Positions 30,665 to 41,875 of a DNA stretch of 64,000 nucleotides are shown piece by piece. The notes beneath the pieces were generated by a model, which saw only the letters and a program-made list of their open reading frames with translations, had not been told where the DNA came from and ran no database searches. The translations under genes were made by a program, and so were the position numbers. Positions within the stretch are counted from its first letter, which is position 1. Every line of letters starts with the position of its first letter. This stretch comes from Zygaena filipendulae. Taxonomy: Eukaryota; Arthropoda; Insecta; Lepidoptera; Zygaenidae. The stretch covers positions 2,510,001-2,574,000 of the forward strand of contig OU015650.1 of the NCBI GenBank assembly GCA_907165275.2. The letters are read 5' to 3'.

Positions 30665-32313
30665 AATTTATTATACTTACACTTTAAAACCGCTGAGACT
30701 TTAGGGGCGCGTTTTTGCGATTGATTATTTTTTTAACGGACGGACAAGAAGGCTAATTTAAAAAGTGGCATGAAAGTGGTTAAATTGAACTTTAAATAAT
30801 ATCTAAATCTAATCATAAAATGTTTTCCGCATTTTTTCGAACAGAAAGACAAAAACGGTAAGTAGTAAAAATATTTTTTAATGTGGCATATAATATCAAA
30901 AAGGTCTTTGATTCTGATAATGAGTTTAAAATTTTATTTTTACTACGAAATCCTCAACTAACATGGGCTTATGTGAGTAAAAAACTAGTAAATACAATTT
31001 ATATAAGTATATTTCGTAGGTGCCAGTTTATTTGTTAACGGGATATTGCATAATTAATTCGTTTACAAACAGCCGAAGTTTTGTATAATACCTACCGAGG
31101 ATAGAAGATGCGTTGGGTGTATGCTTGCTCATCGGAAATCCTACCATTTGACACAGTTTAAACTTAACCTCGGAAGCTGTGAAGAACGGACATTTTATAG
31201 ATGCTGTCATAATTATATTTTAACTATAATTGACGTAGGAAAGTACCATAGGTACTTAAGAGCCAATTTTTAATAAAATGTTTAACTTTGACTAGCTAAC
31301 AAAATGCTGGCTTTTAGTAAACGGACGGATTACACAATTTATCGGCTACATAAATTATATTAATAGCGCCACGTATGTATAGAACAGCCATACGTACCTA
31401 CAAGTATGGGATAACGTTATCCATAAGATAATGGAGCACATTAATCTTGAGACTCTCTTCCTTTGTTGTTCGCGAGGGTCTCGCACGCCAGTAATGGGTG
31501 GCTTTAAAAATGACCTCGATTCCTCAGCCTCTTATGAAGAACGTACAGTCAGCCAGCTATCGAGGCGAACTTGCAAATGTTGGTTATATTATCACATCAT
31601 CGCTCACCTCTCGTCTCATCCACGTACCTGCCTACCACGTACCTATCCGATGTACCACGTAGGCATACCGACTAATGATCACATGGACGTAGGAAATAAA
31701 AAACGTTAAAAGTAAGCCCCAGCCATGGACCATATAATGCAAAAGTCATATTAATTAGGGTAAACGCTAGCAAATTCGACAACGTCCCAGCCCAGCAGTA
31801 GCCAATTTTGAAGTTACGAGATTTTTGCGTTTGAAGCTGTTATAAATTTTTGGCTATGCTCATTGACTTAGAGCTAGATATTAAAGTGCAATTCGAAAAA
31901 ATAATACGTCAAGGTGCCGCACTTTTGATAAGTCTTTTACTTAATAGATGAAACTAATGGTACCTATTTACTTACGTACGTAAGATATTGTATACGATAA
32001 AAATAGTGTCAGTTGTCTTCCGACAGTGCCGCCTAACGTCTAGTCCCGAGTATAGTATTATATTATCTGTGTCCGAGGTGTCGTAACTTTCAATTAATCT
32101 TCTATATTGTAGATGGCATCACCTGTTTTTACTTAATGATTTAAGATGCACAAAATACAAATTATGTAGGTATTAGGTTTACTAAAGTATGGGCATAAGA
32201 AATGTAACCGTATTGATCCACATTCTATATTGATTTTTTTTTTAATTTCTGTATGTATTTAACAAAAAAGTATATGAGTACACCTCATAACCGATAAACA
32301 GAATATTACTCTA
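30665..32313. other. long stretch, nothing firmly recognised
   Basis: Mostly AT-rich. A 92-codon plus frame at 31431-31709 and a 60-codon minus frame at 31028-31210 show no motif and lack splice context. Confidence 0.45.
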
Positions 32314-32378
32314 CTAGCCGTGCTCCACGATTTCACCCGCGTGAGTTTCGGGATTCCCGCAGGAACTCCAAAGTTAAG
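32314..32378 (-). mobile_element. Helitron-like 3' fragment
   Basis: CTAG at 32314-32317, then CCGTGCTCCACGATTTCACC, CGCGTGAGTTTCGGGATTCC. The 5' part is missing. Confidence 0.65.
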
Positions 32379-32877
32379 GCACCATAATAGGTAGATACAA
32401 CTTCTATTTAGTTTGAGACCAAGTGCCGCTATGTAATAATATCCTGCAAGCGTTAAATAAATATTATTTTATAATCATTTTACTTCCTTCACGTGTAGTT
32501 AGAATAATACACGTGGCTACCTAACCGTTTTATGGAATCAAATTTTCAGTGTCATAATTCACAATTAAAACAACAACACTAAAGTTGAAACATTAATGAA
32601 GTCAGAAATAAGCATTAAGCATGTTAAAGTTTTACAGCTGAATTTATGAATGTCTGCTAGTTTTGCTACTAAAAATGTTTGTTTTGGGTCTTCACATGGC
32701 CTCAGTGGGTTTGGTGGGTGTGATTAGTGAAAACTTACTATTAAGACTTACTAGTGTAAATCGACCTCTTCTCATATCTCTTTAAATCTAAACTTATTGT
32801 GCTGAGACTAATTAAAATTGTATATTTACAATGAAAAAGATGTTAAGTTAATGTTTAATGCCTCTTAAACGACTTTA
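32379..32877. other. AT-rich stretch, nothing recognised
   Basis: No repeats or credible exons. Confidence 0.45.
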
Positions 32878-33218
32878 CAATGGGCATGATGACGAGGTAT
32901 TTTAAAAATCAAAATTCTATTTAGTCCTTCAGTGAGATAGTATAAAAAACACGATTTTTTTGTTTTTTCGAATTATTGAAAAAATACTTAGATAAAACGC
33001 ATTTAGTAAAGTTTAGTACTGGGAAGTCGTGACATCATAACTAAGTAGGCGCAAACTTTACCTAGGTGTGACGTCACACGAAATTTCAACTTAATATATC
33101 GCCGTTATTTTTGGAGTAATACGTGTCAAATATTTTTTATTAAGTAGGTAGACTAGGTAGACTAGACTACCTATTTTATTACGGACTAAAAATTAAAATT
33201 GAGTCATCATGCCCATTC
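32878..33218 (-). mobile_element. TIR element, family A, copy 3
   Basis: Ends CAATGGGCATGATGAC and, inverted, GAATGGGCATGATGACTC. One TGACGTCA is intact (33069-33076) and the other has decayed to TGACATCA. Near 33140-33175 the sequence is expanded by several TAGGTAGACTAG-like words compared with sister copies. Confidence 0.75.
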
Positions 33219-33429
33219 CCTCTTTCACAATTTCGCTTACTGAACGAATAGGTATATTACATTCTTGAAATTAATGGAACGCTCAGAAACATGGACATAT
33301 AGAATTTACGCGTTTCTCACATAAAAACCTTCCACCTCACCCGTCTGAATGACAGTAAGTATAATGGCGTCTCGTCAAATTCAATGTGTCAGGCAATAGA
33401 CGCCATTTTGAACTGTGCATCATCTTTTT

Positions 33430-33600
33430 TTTTTGAACCGGGCTTGGCACGAGTGAGTACCCTGCGGGCTGTGGCATCCCCAAATCGAGAGATCTCCAGT
33501 TCAATTCTCAGTGTGGGTGAAGTTGAACATAAGTTTCCATGTTTCGTTCTAGATATCTTTTATATTGTCATATAGGTATGTATGTATCTATACTTTATTT
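33430..33600 (+). mobile_element. diverged tRNA-derived SINE
   Basis: The A-box region is CTTGGCACGAGTGAGTACC and the B-box-like word is CAGTTCAATTCTCAG, followed by GTGTGGGTGAAGTTGAAC and a body similar to the SINE at 7.7 kb. Diverged and without a clear tail. Confidence 0.5.
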
Positions 33601-34139
33601 TAATTAAAAAAATATTTAATGTCAACGTAGCCTAAGCCTACAATGTTCATGTCTTCTTTTATTTTAGTGGCGGAGAAGATGGCGCTCTGAATCAAAAAAT
33701 ATTTGATAAATGAGAATTAATAATAATTAATTCTGTGGTATTATAAAAGATCAATAGGTATAATATTATTAGCTGTAGGTAAATACATATTTGAATGCAA
33801 TACACGTGCTCCATATCTTATGATTGCATCTCAAAGGATGTCTTGGTTTGAGTATACGTGCTCAGATTAATTATGTGTTTGGTGCTACTGGATATACACT
33901 AATGCAATTTAAATATTAATTATATAATAGTTTTTGACACGGATATAATATTATAATACCATAATCAAATCTATATCATAACTATACAGTGTGTAACAGC
34001 GGGATATTGTGATACTTGAGGACGATGTGATGGTAGTGGCAAATTATAATCACCTAGATAACTACATATACCTAGACAGATAATGTCTAATTGCCGATCA
34101 ATTTATTGAAGCGAACATGCGAAGTCTTGCTTTTGACCT
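33601..34139. other. AT-rich stretch, nothing recognised
   Basis: No shared repeats or credible exons. Confidence 0.45.
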
Positions 34140-34207
34140 GATGTTTCTTTAGTGTTTGTGATGTTTCTCTGTGATGTTTCTGGTGATGTTTCTTTTGTGA
34201 TGTTTCT
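34140..34207. repeat. short degenerate tandem repeat (GATGTTTCT)
   Basis: The word GATGTTTCT recurs five times with spacings of 13-20 bp. Confidence 0.7.
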
Positions 34208-34787
34208 ATGTATCTTTTAAAACCATGTGGGTTAAATATCAGACCATTACCAATACTCGAACTGCTAATATGACTAATTATGTCTTCGTTACCTAGTTAC
34301 TGCCGTAGATATTTCAAAAATCCAAAGCCGTCCAAAAACTGTGCCTCCTTAGTTCTTGGTTCAGTAACCTGAACTGGCTGAGCACAAATTAGAACTTTAA
34401 TATTTCATCTTAGTGTTAACTTTACTTGCTTTCTAACCTTACTCAAGTCGACTAATTAAGTTTCTTGTTTAGAAATAATTATATAATATACAGGCGTGAT
34501 TGCTGTAACTTAATATTTCTGCTAATTAATCAATAATGCGCGTGCAAAAATTTTATTAATTAATGTAAAAGGAAACAATAATCGCGTGATAATTTGCGAA
34601 CCGAAAATACTGGAATCTAATATTTATTGCGAAGTTTTATTGGAAATTGTGTGACCAAAAAACAAAACTAACAAACGATGTGAAAACTGATTACCTAATT
34701 AAAACAATAATGTTTTTCGTCGTCTATTAATCTGCAAAAATGTATCATGTAACATTTTTACACGTCAATGTTTCCCGCATTATTATA

Positions 34788-34885
34788 TCACTACATAGTA
34801 TAAAACAAAGTTGCTTCCCGCTGTCTGTCTGTCCCTATGTTTGCTTAGATCTTTAAAAACCTATAAACATCCAGAAAACTCAGTG
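34788..34885 (+). mobile_element. Helitron-like 5' fragment, AAGCGACTTT subtype
   Basis: A then TCACTACATAGTATAAAACA, GTTGCTTCCCGCTGTCTG and GTTTGCTTAGATCTTTAAAA. This is the clearest 5' terminus of the subtype also found at 15036 and 45695. It breaks off before the 3' half. Confidence 0.6.
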
Positions 34886-35129
34886 TAGTTCCTACTAACT
34901 GTTTTTATCTAGTGTTTATTTTTTAACCCAAGCACCGGGTGTAAACCCACTTGATTGATTGCCTGCATAGTGGCGTAGGTTGGAAAATATCTACAATTAA
35001 AAAAAATATAAGAAATCTTGTAATTGAACTTAAATGTATTAATTTAGACGCTTAGTATTTTAATTACTAGTGAGTCATCATAATATTGTTGGAATATGGT
35101 AAAAGGTAGCTAAGTTTTAAGCCCAGTGT

Positions 35130-35190
35130 TCCTTAAAAATATCTAAGATCGTATTGTATTATGTACACTTAAGTAAGCAATAAACACTTG
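35130..35190 (+). repeat. LINE-like or gene-like 3' end
   Basis: ATTATGTACACTTAAGTAAG, then CAATAAAC, similar to the ending at about 10.93 kb. No body is recognisable. Confidence 0.3.
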
Positions 35191-36334
35191 AATACAAAAA
35201 ACAACTTCAATTTCGAACTTGTACGTATACTTCGTAGTTCGTACGATAAACGCACACTCTCAGACATAACGTGTGCAAAGAAGCAGATTGTCTGTACTAG
35301 TAGAAGGTATATCTATGGCCTTTTGCACATAAGAGATTTTCTTATAAGACAAAATGTATTTTTTTCTTAAATTTCTTGTAATATGTTTGGTCTCAAATAA
35401 CAATTAAAGCGACTGGAAGTCTTTTTGGACATTTCTTGTAAGACACAAGAAAAATTTCTAATAATGTGCAAAAGGCGTAAGAAGATAAATCGGTTCGCTT
35501 GTGACAGAAGGTAGTCAACTCTATACTAACGTGGAATGCAGCCCTCGTAATTTACGCGGCGCAAAATAGTTTGAGTCATTTAAGCGAGTTTAAATGAGTT
35601 GAAGTTTTGTTAAGACTAATAACCCCCGATTTACGCAACATACAAAATTACGCTCACCTAGCCGCGTACCTAACCTTCCCACATTGATTTCTGACGGGAC
35701 AATGAGCCGTAATGTAAGAATGCTAATACCGAATACATCTAAGGAGACTTTTATGGAACAAAATCTAAGGGCCGTCAAATAATCCGTACAACAATAAAAA
35801 ACCCTGTTCTTACACCAGTTCACTAAACGAGGCAAAATAATATGATCACGCAGAGGCACTGACCACCTAAAAGCAAATAAAGTAGGTACCAACATTTACA
35901 AAAACACATAACTAATTTAAATTAGGCGAGGTCGTTTCTTCTACCGTAGGTCGACCTGAAGAAAACAGGTAGTAAAATTAGTTTGAATTCCAACAAAAGC
36001 TCATCAAAAAGTTCCACTTTGATACCGCGGTGGGTGCCTAAAAAGCAGTTTTCCAATTTAACTTGCCCTCGAAACATTTTACCATTAAAGGTAAACCAAC
36101 TCTTCTGTGAATTTATTTACCTACTCGTAAATATATTGATATAACGAAATCATACTAAATCAACTGAACCAAAAAGTAAACAAACTAGAATTGAATAAAA
36201 ATCCATTTAACTTTGCTAAAAGGATTTTTTTAGGCGCAGATATCGTTTATAAAATTGAAATAATTTCATTATTTAAATTTTGAATATTCAGTAACCACGC
36301 TGAAATTGGCCCCACAATCTATATTTATTTCTTA
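35191..36334. other. stretch without recognised feature
   Basis: A 101-codon minus frame at 35590-35895 has no motif, signal peptide or splice context. A GTAGTTCGTACG word at 35233 may be a MITE scrap. Confidence 0.4.
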
Positions 36335-36523
36335 CTAGCTGTGCCCCCCGAAATTTCGGAGTTCCCGCGGGAATTCCGCGATAAAAGGACCCTATGTCCT
36401 TCTCTGTCCCCTGAAAACACGCATGCCAAATTTCATCCAAATCCGTTCAGCCATTTTTGCGTGATTGAGAAACAAACATCCAAACATTCACACTTTCACA
36501 TTTTTCACGCGGGGCTCAGCTAG
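36335..36523 (-). mobile_element. Helitron-like element with a 3' terminus at both ends
   Basis: The left end is a normal inverted 3' end (CTAGCTGTGCC), the body follows the CATGCCAAATTTCATCC subtype, but at the right the expected 5' end is replaced by a second 3' end (CACGCGGGGCTCAGCTAG) in the opposite direction. A and T flank the outer CTAG sites. Confidence 0.7.
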
Positions 36524-36630
36524 TAAACAATTAAAGACTTCCTAAAAATTACGTAAAAAAACTACTTAAATTTTTCACAAAACGAAATTTAGCACAAAAC
36601 CGATCGAATTTTGCGTGAAACGGCGCTAAA

Positions 36631-36649
36631 TTACTACTACTACTACTAA
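36631..36649. repeat. (TAC)n microsatellite
   Basis: About six TAC units. Confidence 0.75.
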
Positions 36650-36889
36650 TATGGACACAGAGTACAACAACCCGTAGGTACTCGGCCTTTTTAGCCTGAC
36701 TTTGAACGGCTTCGCTATGCCTATTCATTCAATGTTTGATTCGTGCAAATTATCGCCTGACTAGGACAATAAAAACGAAAAGTAAAATTGAATTCTTCTG
36801 ACATGTATTGTAAGCCTACACTTTCAAATAAAACTGAAAGTGCGTGGCGACTAGTAGAAAAAGTGTTCAATACAATGAACACGACCAAC

Positions 36890-37030
36890 TGTTTAGGATT
36901 ATCATCGATTAATTAATTAATCATTGGATAAAAACGCTAATGTTGCGCATTTAAATCATTCAACAACAGCTGGTCAAACACCGACCGAGATTAATAAAAA
37001 AATGGCAATTTGACAGCAACTATACTGGCG
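36890..37030. promoter_or_regulatory. possible regulatory block with stacked homeodomain cores
   Basis: GGATTATCATCGATTAATTA continues through two further TTAA cores to ATCATTGG, then ATGTTGCGCATTTAAATC, CAACAGCTGGTCAAACACCG and GAGATTAATAAAAAAATGGC. Unique in the window. CAGCTG is an E box. Motif evidence only. Confidence 0.3.
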
Positions 37031-37109
37031 TTGTACGTCATTTTTTTCCATTGTTCACACTTCTCTAGTTTATTCTTAATTTCAATAGGTAGGTATGTTT
37101 TGTATTTTT

Positions 37110-37165
37110 AACCGACTTCCAAAAAGGAGGAGGTTCTAAGTTCGATTGTATGTATGTTTTTTTTT
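37110..37165 (+). repeat. AACCGACTTCC repeat, left end only
   Basis: AACCGACTTCCAAAAAGGAG, GAGGTTCTAAGTTCG and a T-rich run, the canonical start of this insect repeat. The far end is not present within the next few hundred bases. Confidence 0.65.
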
Positions 37166-37586
37166 TCTTATACAGCTGTATGTTTTAGATATAGTTTCAG
37201 GTTTACATATACTTACGTAGGTATATATAATTTTGTAGAGTTGCTTTTTATATTATGACGTATGAAAAAAATAGGACAAAATGGAAAATATGCTTTCGAT
37301 AATTTCTAAGGCAGCTTACTTACACTTAGTCGTCATGAAAATAGGACAGTAGAGTTTAGTGTTACTAATATATGTATCTATATATCTCACGAAACATTAA
37401 ATTATTTTAGTTATGGAGGTTATTAATAAATGAATACTTACCTATTTTAAAATATAATAATTATATAATATGGTATATAAATGCGACACTAATCTCTCCG
37501 TCTCGTATCTTCTCACACCTTATAATACTCAATCAATGATATTTAAGTAAAGATGACGTACCTTCATACTACGCGGCGTTCAAATA

Positions 37587-37926
37587 TGTGAGCTTCCACG
37601 TAAAAAGGTACCAGTAGTGGGGTATTGAGTTAATACTAGATTCGGTATCCTTATGAATTGATAAGGATATTAAAAAAAAGTTGAAACTCTGAAAAAGCTT
37701 GATTTGAGAAAAAGCATTTTAAAAGTTGGTGTGAAATAAAAAAACACACTTCTTCTTGCTTGTTACATAGATTTTTACATATAGATAGAGTAGATTGAAG
37801 AAAATTGAGCATTTATTAATTATCAATTAAAATCGCGGACGCAATTTTTTCACCGAACTTTACAAAACTGCTATATCTCGGAAACTAAATGCCGAGAACT
37901 GGTATCTTTTAGCTTGGACGCTCACA
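37587..37926 (-). mobile_element. TIR element, family C, TA-flanked, copy 2
   Basis: Ends TGTGAGCTTCCACGTAAAAA and, inverted, TGTGAGCGTCCAAGCTAAAA, with TA on both sides. Inverted relative to the copy at 23731. Interior words such as AAATCGCGGACGCAATTTTT match the complement of that copy. Confidence 0.75.
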
Positions 37927-38164
37927 TATTGTTGCGCTATGATATCGTCGCGGTGTGCAATTTATAAGTCATGATTATAGTTCTGTCTGCTTCTCGCTTA
38001 TATAAATATTCGTTTTATCTCTTTGTTACATTTTTTTATTAGAAAGAGTGCGGCAACGAAATTTCTGTACAAAAAAGGGTTTATCGCAAGCATCTAGTAG
38101 GTAGTAGGTACGCACCGACAAAGTGGAGATAGGTACTCATGTGAGCAAGATAATCTACCGCATC

Positions 38165-38665
38165 CACAATCGATTAGATCTGGCACGGTGGCCTCTATCC
38201 TTGCGTATTGTGCGCGCGTTACGTTTAGTGACGTGCTTAATCGATCTGAAAATTCATAGTCAAATATGAAATCGATTATAAAAATAAACAAAAAGCAAAT
38301 TAAAACCTTTTTTTTTAGCTAATGAAAAATTAATGACTTAAAAAATATAATATGTTACTGAAACTTTTTCCAACAGATACCTAGATAAAGAAACTAGTTA
38401 GAAGTAACACGATACATTATTACATTTTCAAATATTCCTGTTTGTTTTTTTAGAAAGGCAGAAATAGAATTATTTAAACATCTTAAAATATCCAAGCAAA
38501 GAAAGGCGGTAAATTAACAATCGATTACTAATCAATTAACCCAACACACTGTTAAACACTCATCGATTAAACATTAATCGATTTTCAAAGTAATCGAATT
38601 GGTACATCACTACCTTTCATGGTTGCGTCGCAACGGTGGGCGGTTCCTGAAAGAAAAGTGATTAA
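38165..38665. promoter_or_regulatory. cluster of ATCGATTA-like sites
   Basis: CAATCGATTAG (38169), TTAATCGATC, AAATCGATTAT, CAATCGATTAC, AATCAATTAAC, CATCGATTAAAC, TTAATCGATTTTC, GTAATCGAATT and GATTAATCGACAC fall within 500 bp. Such words fit cut/onecut-type homeodomain or related factors. An enhancer is an inference. The sites also resemble one another enough that local duplication is possible. Confidence 0.3.
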
Positions 38666-39342
38666 TCGACACCTCCGATACGTATGGTGCCCTCCTATAG
38701 AGCATTGTACAAAGAACTGTACTTATAGGACATAACTTTTGTTCGAGTTGAGTGCAGGATGCGAGGTAAACTTTGTACGCTTCAGAAAGTTTATTTTCAT
38801 CTTTTTTTGGTTCTGTACCCAAAGGTCAGAATGGGACCTATTACTCAGACTTCGCTGCCCGTGCGTCTGTATATCTGTTACTCATGAACCGTGATAGACA
38901 GTTGTAATATTCACAGACTATGATGTATTTCTGTTGCTACTATAACAACAAATACAAAAAAAAACTGAATAAAATAAATATTTAAGGGGGCTCCCTTGCA
39001 ACAAACGTAATTTTTTTGCTCGTTTGTGTTAATATATAGAATAAATAGATATGTAATAGATAGAAATGGAAAGTGAAAAGCGTAAAGAAGCGCTCCTCAG
39101 GAGAGATAAGTATAATGTATATGTATATGAGAGACGAATGTTTTTCGGACGTTAGCACATTTGTCTGTCAAATTAATATCGTCGCGCTCCGTCGACCGCG
39201 ATGCCTGAAACGTGTAAAAGAGAGTTCGATTTTTATATCACCTTGGCGTTAGGCATCTGCAAAATACATACACATACTTTCTTTTGTCTTTGTTTAAAAC
39301 AATTAAATAATTATTACATAAAACTACTGTAATTTAACCATT
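38666..39342. other. stretch without recognised feature
   Basis: No shared repeat or credible exon. Confidence 0.45.
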
Positions 39343-39468
39343 TATACTAGTCAGCTATTATACTAGTCAGCTATTATACTAGTCAGCTATTATACTAGTC
39401 AGCTATTATACTAATCAGATATTTTACTAGTCAGCCTTAGCTATTATACTAGTCAGCTATTATACTAA
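39343..39468. repeat. 16-bp minisatellite
   Basis: Unit TATACTAGTCAGCTAT, about eight copies. The first four are nearly perfect, then come variants with TAATCAGATATT and a 5-bp CAGCC-TTAG expansion. The unit contains the palindrome ACTAGT. Confidence 0.9.
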
Positions 39469-39533
39469 AATTCTCGCAGAAACTCATTATAACCTTCGCA
39501 GCTTACGCAGAAGAGATCATCAAAGTTTCGCCA

Positions 39534-39789
39534 CAATGGGCTAGTTGTCAATAATTTTTTTAGTCCGTCTTGTAGATTAATAAAAAATATTGGACACGTA
39601 TTTTTTATTTTTTTACGTAATCAAAAATAACGGCGATACATTGAGCTGAAATGCGTGACGTCACTAACCGGTGCAGTTTGCACGGGGACTTATACAGGTT
39701 ACCTACTGACGTCACGAGCCCCCACCTTAAACTTTAATGCGCTTTTTCTCTGTATACTTTCATTAATTTGAAAAAGCGAAAAAATAGAA
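39534..39789 (+). mobile_element. TIR element, family A, copy 4, right end missing
   Basis: CAATGGGCTAGTTGTCAATA, TTAGTCCGTCTTGTAG, and TGACGTCA at 39656-39663 and 39707-39714. The right arm stops at AAAAAGCGAAAAAATAG, where unrelated sequence begins. Confidence 0.7.
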
Positions 39790-39949
39790 AATTCGATCTG
39801 CCCCCTGGCCCAGAACCAATCTGATTTGCCCCCTAACCCAGAACCGGGGTACGCCCATGCACACACATACTCTATATTGTTCACAAGTCAATTTTTAATT
39901 CCAAACACGGGTTTAACCCTTCAAACGTAAATAATGAAACAATCACATA

Positions 39950-40170
39950 GGGTTATTAGCGGTCAGTTGACTCTTAATTTCCATCGCGCTCATGAAACGG
40001 GAGCGCCGGTGACGTTGACAAATTACTATGCGGTGCGCGTTGCAGGCGAAACAAAACGCGCTCCGGGTCATTATTGCAACATCAGCGTTTGTAGGGTTAA
40101 GTGTTCTCTAATGTCGAACAATAATTGTTGTAGGACAAAGGTGCATTTGGATTTAATATACCAGAAAACT
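39950..40170. promoter_or_regulatory. possible regulatory block, GC-richer and unique
   Basis: GGAGCGCCGGTGACGTTGAC, GTGCGCGTTGCAGGCG, CGGGTCATTATTGCAACATC and TAATGTCGAACAATAATTG. An 85-codon plus frame overlaps it but has no recognisable domain. Either a non-coding conserved element or an unrecognised exon. Confidence 0.25.
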
Positions 40171-40289
40171 CATGTATGTAGCTATACGTAATAAAAACAG
40201 ACACGACATAGGGGGAACTTGAGAAACTCGGTTTTTCTCATCCACAAGTTATATACAACATTATCATCAATTAATAACCCTGCTTTTAA

Positions 40290-40410
40290 AGCAATTAAAG
40301 CAGAGCTTGGCAGGTTTAATACGCAATTTCGCACCGTCACCTTTGTAATTACGTACGGCGCTGTTCGTGCGGCATAAATAAATTTAATGAGTCATTTATT
40401 TATACATCCA
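40290..40410. promoter_or_regulatory. possible regulatory block with Hox-like sites
   Basis: ACCTTTGTAATTACGTACGG, GCGGCATAAATAAATTTAAT and GAGTCATTTATTTATAC: a palindromic GTAATTAC homeodomain site beside caudal/AbdB-like TTTAT words. Motif evidence only. Confidence 0.25.
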
Positions 40411-40699
40411 TGCATAGTAAAAAATCCATACATCAGTAAAAAAAAATCATTATTTTTTTTTACTTGTTAGCAATACAACTGTCTCTGGAAGTCCGGATCC
40501 ATCATTTTTAAGTCATTGTGTATATAAAAAAATCAATCGTAGTACGATTGATTTTATATCGCCTTCCCATTTTCTCATTCTGAAGAAATCACCAATTCTT
40601 CTCAGTTCTCAAAGATATTCTATATAACTAATAAAAATGTCATTCTCAATTCCATAAAATATTACCTAGCTAAAGATGCGAAAATATACTATTTACCTA

Positions 40700-40898
40700 C
40701 TAGTTATCCCGCGGTTTCATCCGCGGAAATTTCGGAGATCACGCAGGAATTCCAGGATAAAAAGTACCCTAATATGTCCTTCTCTGTACTTGATCTGACA
40801 ACGTGTCACGTACAAAATTTCATGATGATCGGTTGAGCCGTTAAGGCGTAACAAACAGACAGAGTTACTTTCGCATTTATAATACCTATTAGTAGAGA
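40700..40898 (-). mobile_element. Helitron-like element, nearly complete, with CCTA microinsertion
   Basis: CTAG at 40700-40703, CCCGCGGTTTCATCCGCGG, ATTTCATGATGATCGGTTGA, and the inverted 5' end TTCGCATTTATAATA. The 5' end is interrupted by CCTA at 40885-40888, after which TTAGTAG continues as expected. Confidence 0.8.
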
Positions 40899-41062
40899 TG
40901 ACCAAGAAAGAATAAATCGGATGACATAATATGCGACGTTACTAGGTATTTACTTGCCAAGGTAATATAATATACGTATTTAGCATTTTTATATTGTAGT
41001 TATACTTGATATATGATATTATTATACGATATTATACAATGCTCATATTGCCTATCAACGAA

Positions 41063-41385
41063 TTGACTACTTGACTAATTTTTTTTTAGTCTATCGCGTC
41101 GTGTAGATTAATAAAAAATATTCGACACATATTTTTTCTTTTATTACTTAATGAAAAAATAGCGGCGATACATTGAGTTGAAATTTCACTTGACGTCATA
41201 ACCCAGTGCAGTTTGTACGGGGCTTATACCGAATAATGACGTCACGAATCCCCCACCCTAAACTTTAATGCGCTTTATCTATGTTTATTTTCATTAATTT
41301 GAATATGTAAGAAACAGTGCCTGTTTTTTTTTATTTTCTAACTGACGGACTAATTAGAATTTTGATTTTCATACCCCGGAAAATA
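41063..41385 (+). mobile_element. TIR element, family A, copy 5
   Basis: TTGACTACTTGACTAATTTT, GTGTAGATTAATAAAAAATA, TGACGTCA at 41191-41198 and 41237-41244, then CTAACTGACGGACTAATTAG at the right arm. The terminal GGGCAT is lost at both ends. Confidence 0.7.
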
Positions 41386-41407
41386 CCCAATATTTGACTG
41401 TTCTTTT

Positions 41408-41590
41408 TTTTTCTAAATTCTATTTAGTCCGTCAATTAGATAATAAAAAAATAATAGACACGTATATTTTGCTTTTTCAAATTAAAGAAAATATACTTGG
41501 ATAAAGCGCATTAAAGTTTGGGACTGGGGGCTCGCATATTTCCATATTTTTTATGAATTTACAGGACGGATTAAAAATAAAAATTTGTCA
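41408..41590 (-). mobile_element. TIR element, family A, copy 6, internally deleted
   Basis: ATTTAGTCCGTCAATTAG, AATAGACACGTATATTTTGC, GATAAAGCGCATTAAAGTTT, then a jump to AGGACGGATTAAAAATAAAA. The TGACGTCA centre is missing. It lies directly after copy 5 in the opposite orientation. Confidence 0.65.
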
Positions 41591-41609
41591 AATAGCCTTT
41601 TGTATGCGG

Positions 41610-41870
41610 AATATTATACCTTTAACTACATATAAAAATGAAACGCACGTTAAACGGAAATTTAGTCAACGTTCGGGTTCCGTAATCAGTTTTACGCTCG
41701 GCTCTAAGTTGATATTCGAATCTACCGGAAGCGATAGTCTGAACCATTAATCTGGGGTGCTCGGGGCCCGATTGCTTTTTATCAAAGTCTCGCCTATCCT
41801 TAGGAAATGCATTTTACATCCGGGAAACTTCAACAGGACCGGACCGTTCGTAACGTTTCAGCACTGGGCC
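41610..41870. other. GC-richer unique block
   Basis: AACGTTCGGGTTCCGTAATC, CTACCGGAAGCGATAGTC and CATCCGGGAAACTTCAACAG. A 65-codon frame begins in the upstream transposon and is not credible. Unassigned. Confidence 0.3.
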
Positions 41871-41875
41871 CACTA

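Noticed and set aside
35590..35895. 101-codon minus-strand open frame
   Set aside because: Reads like random sequence with no recognisable motif, and no nearby promoter or splice signals support it.
39343..39468. Regularly spaced repeats resembling a CRISPR array
   Set aside because: Units are head-to-tail with no unique spacers, and everything else in the window is insect-like nuclear DNA.
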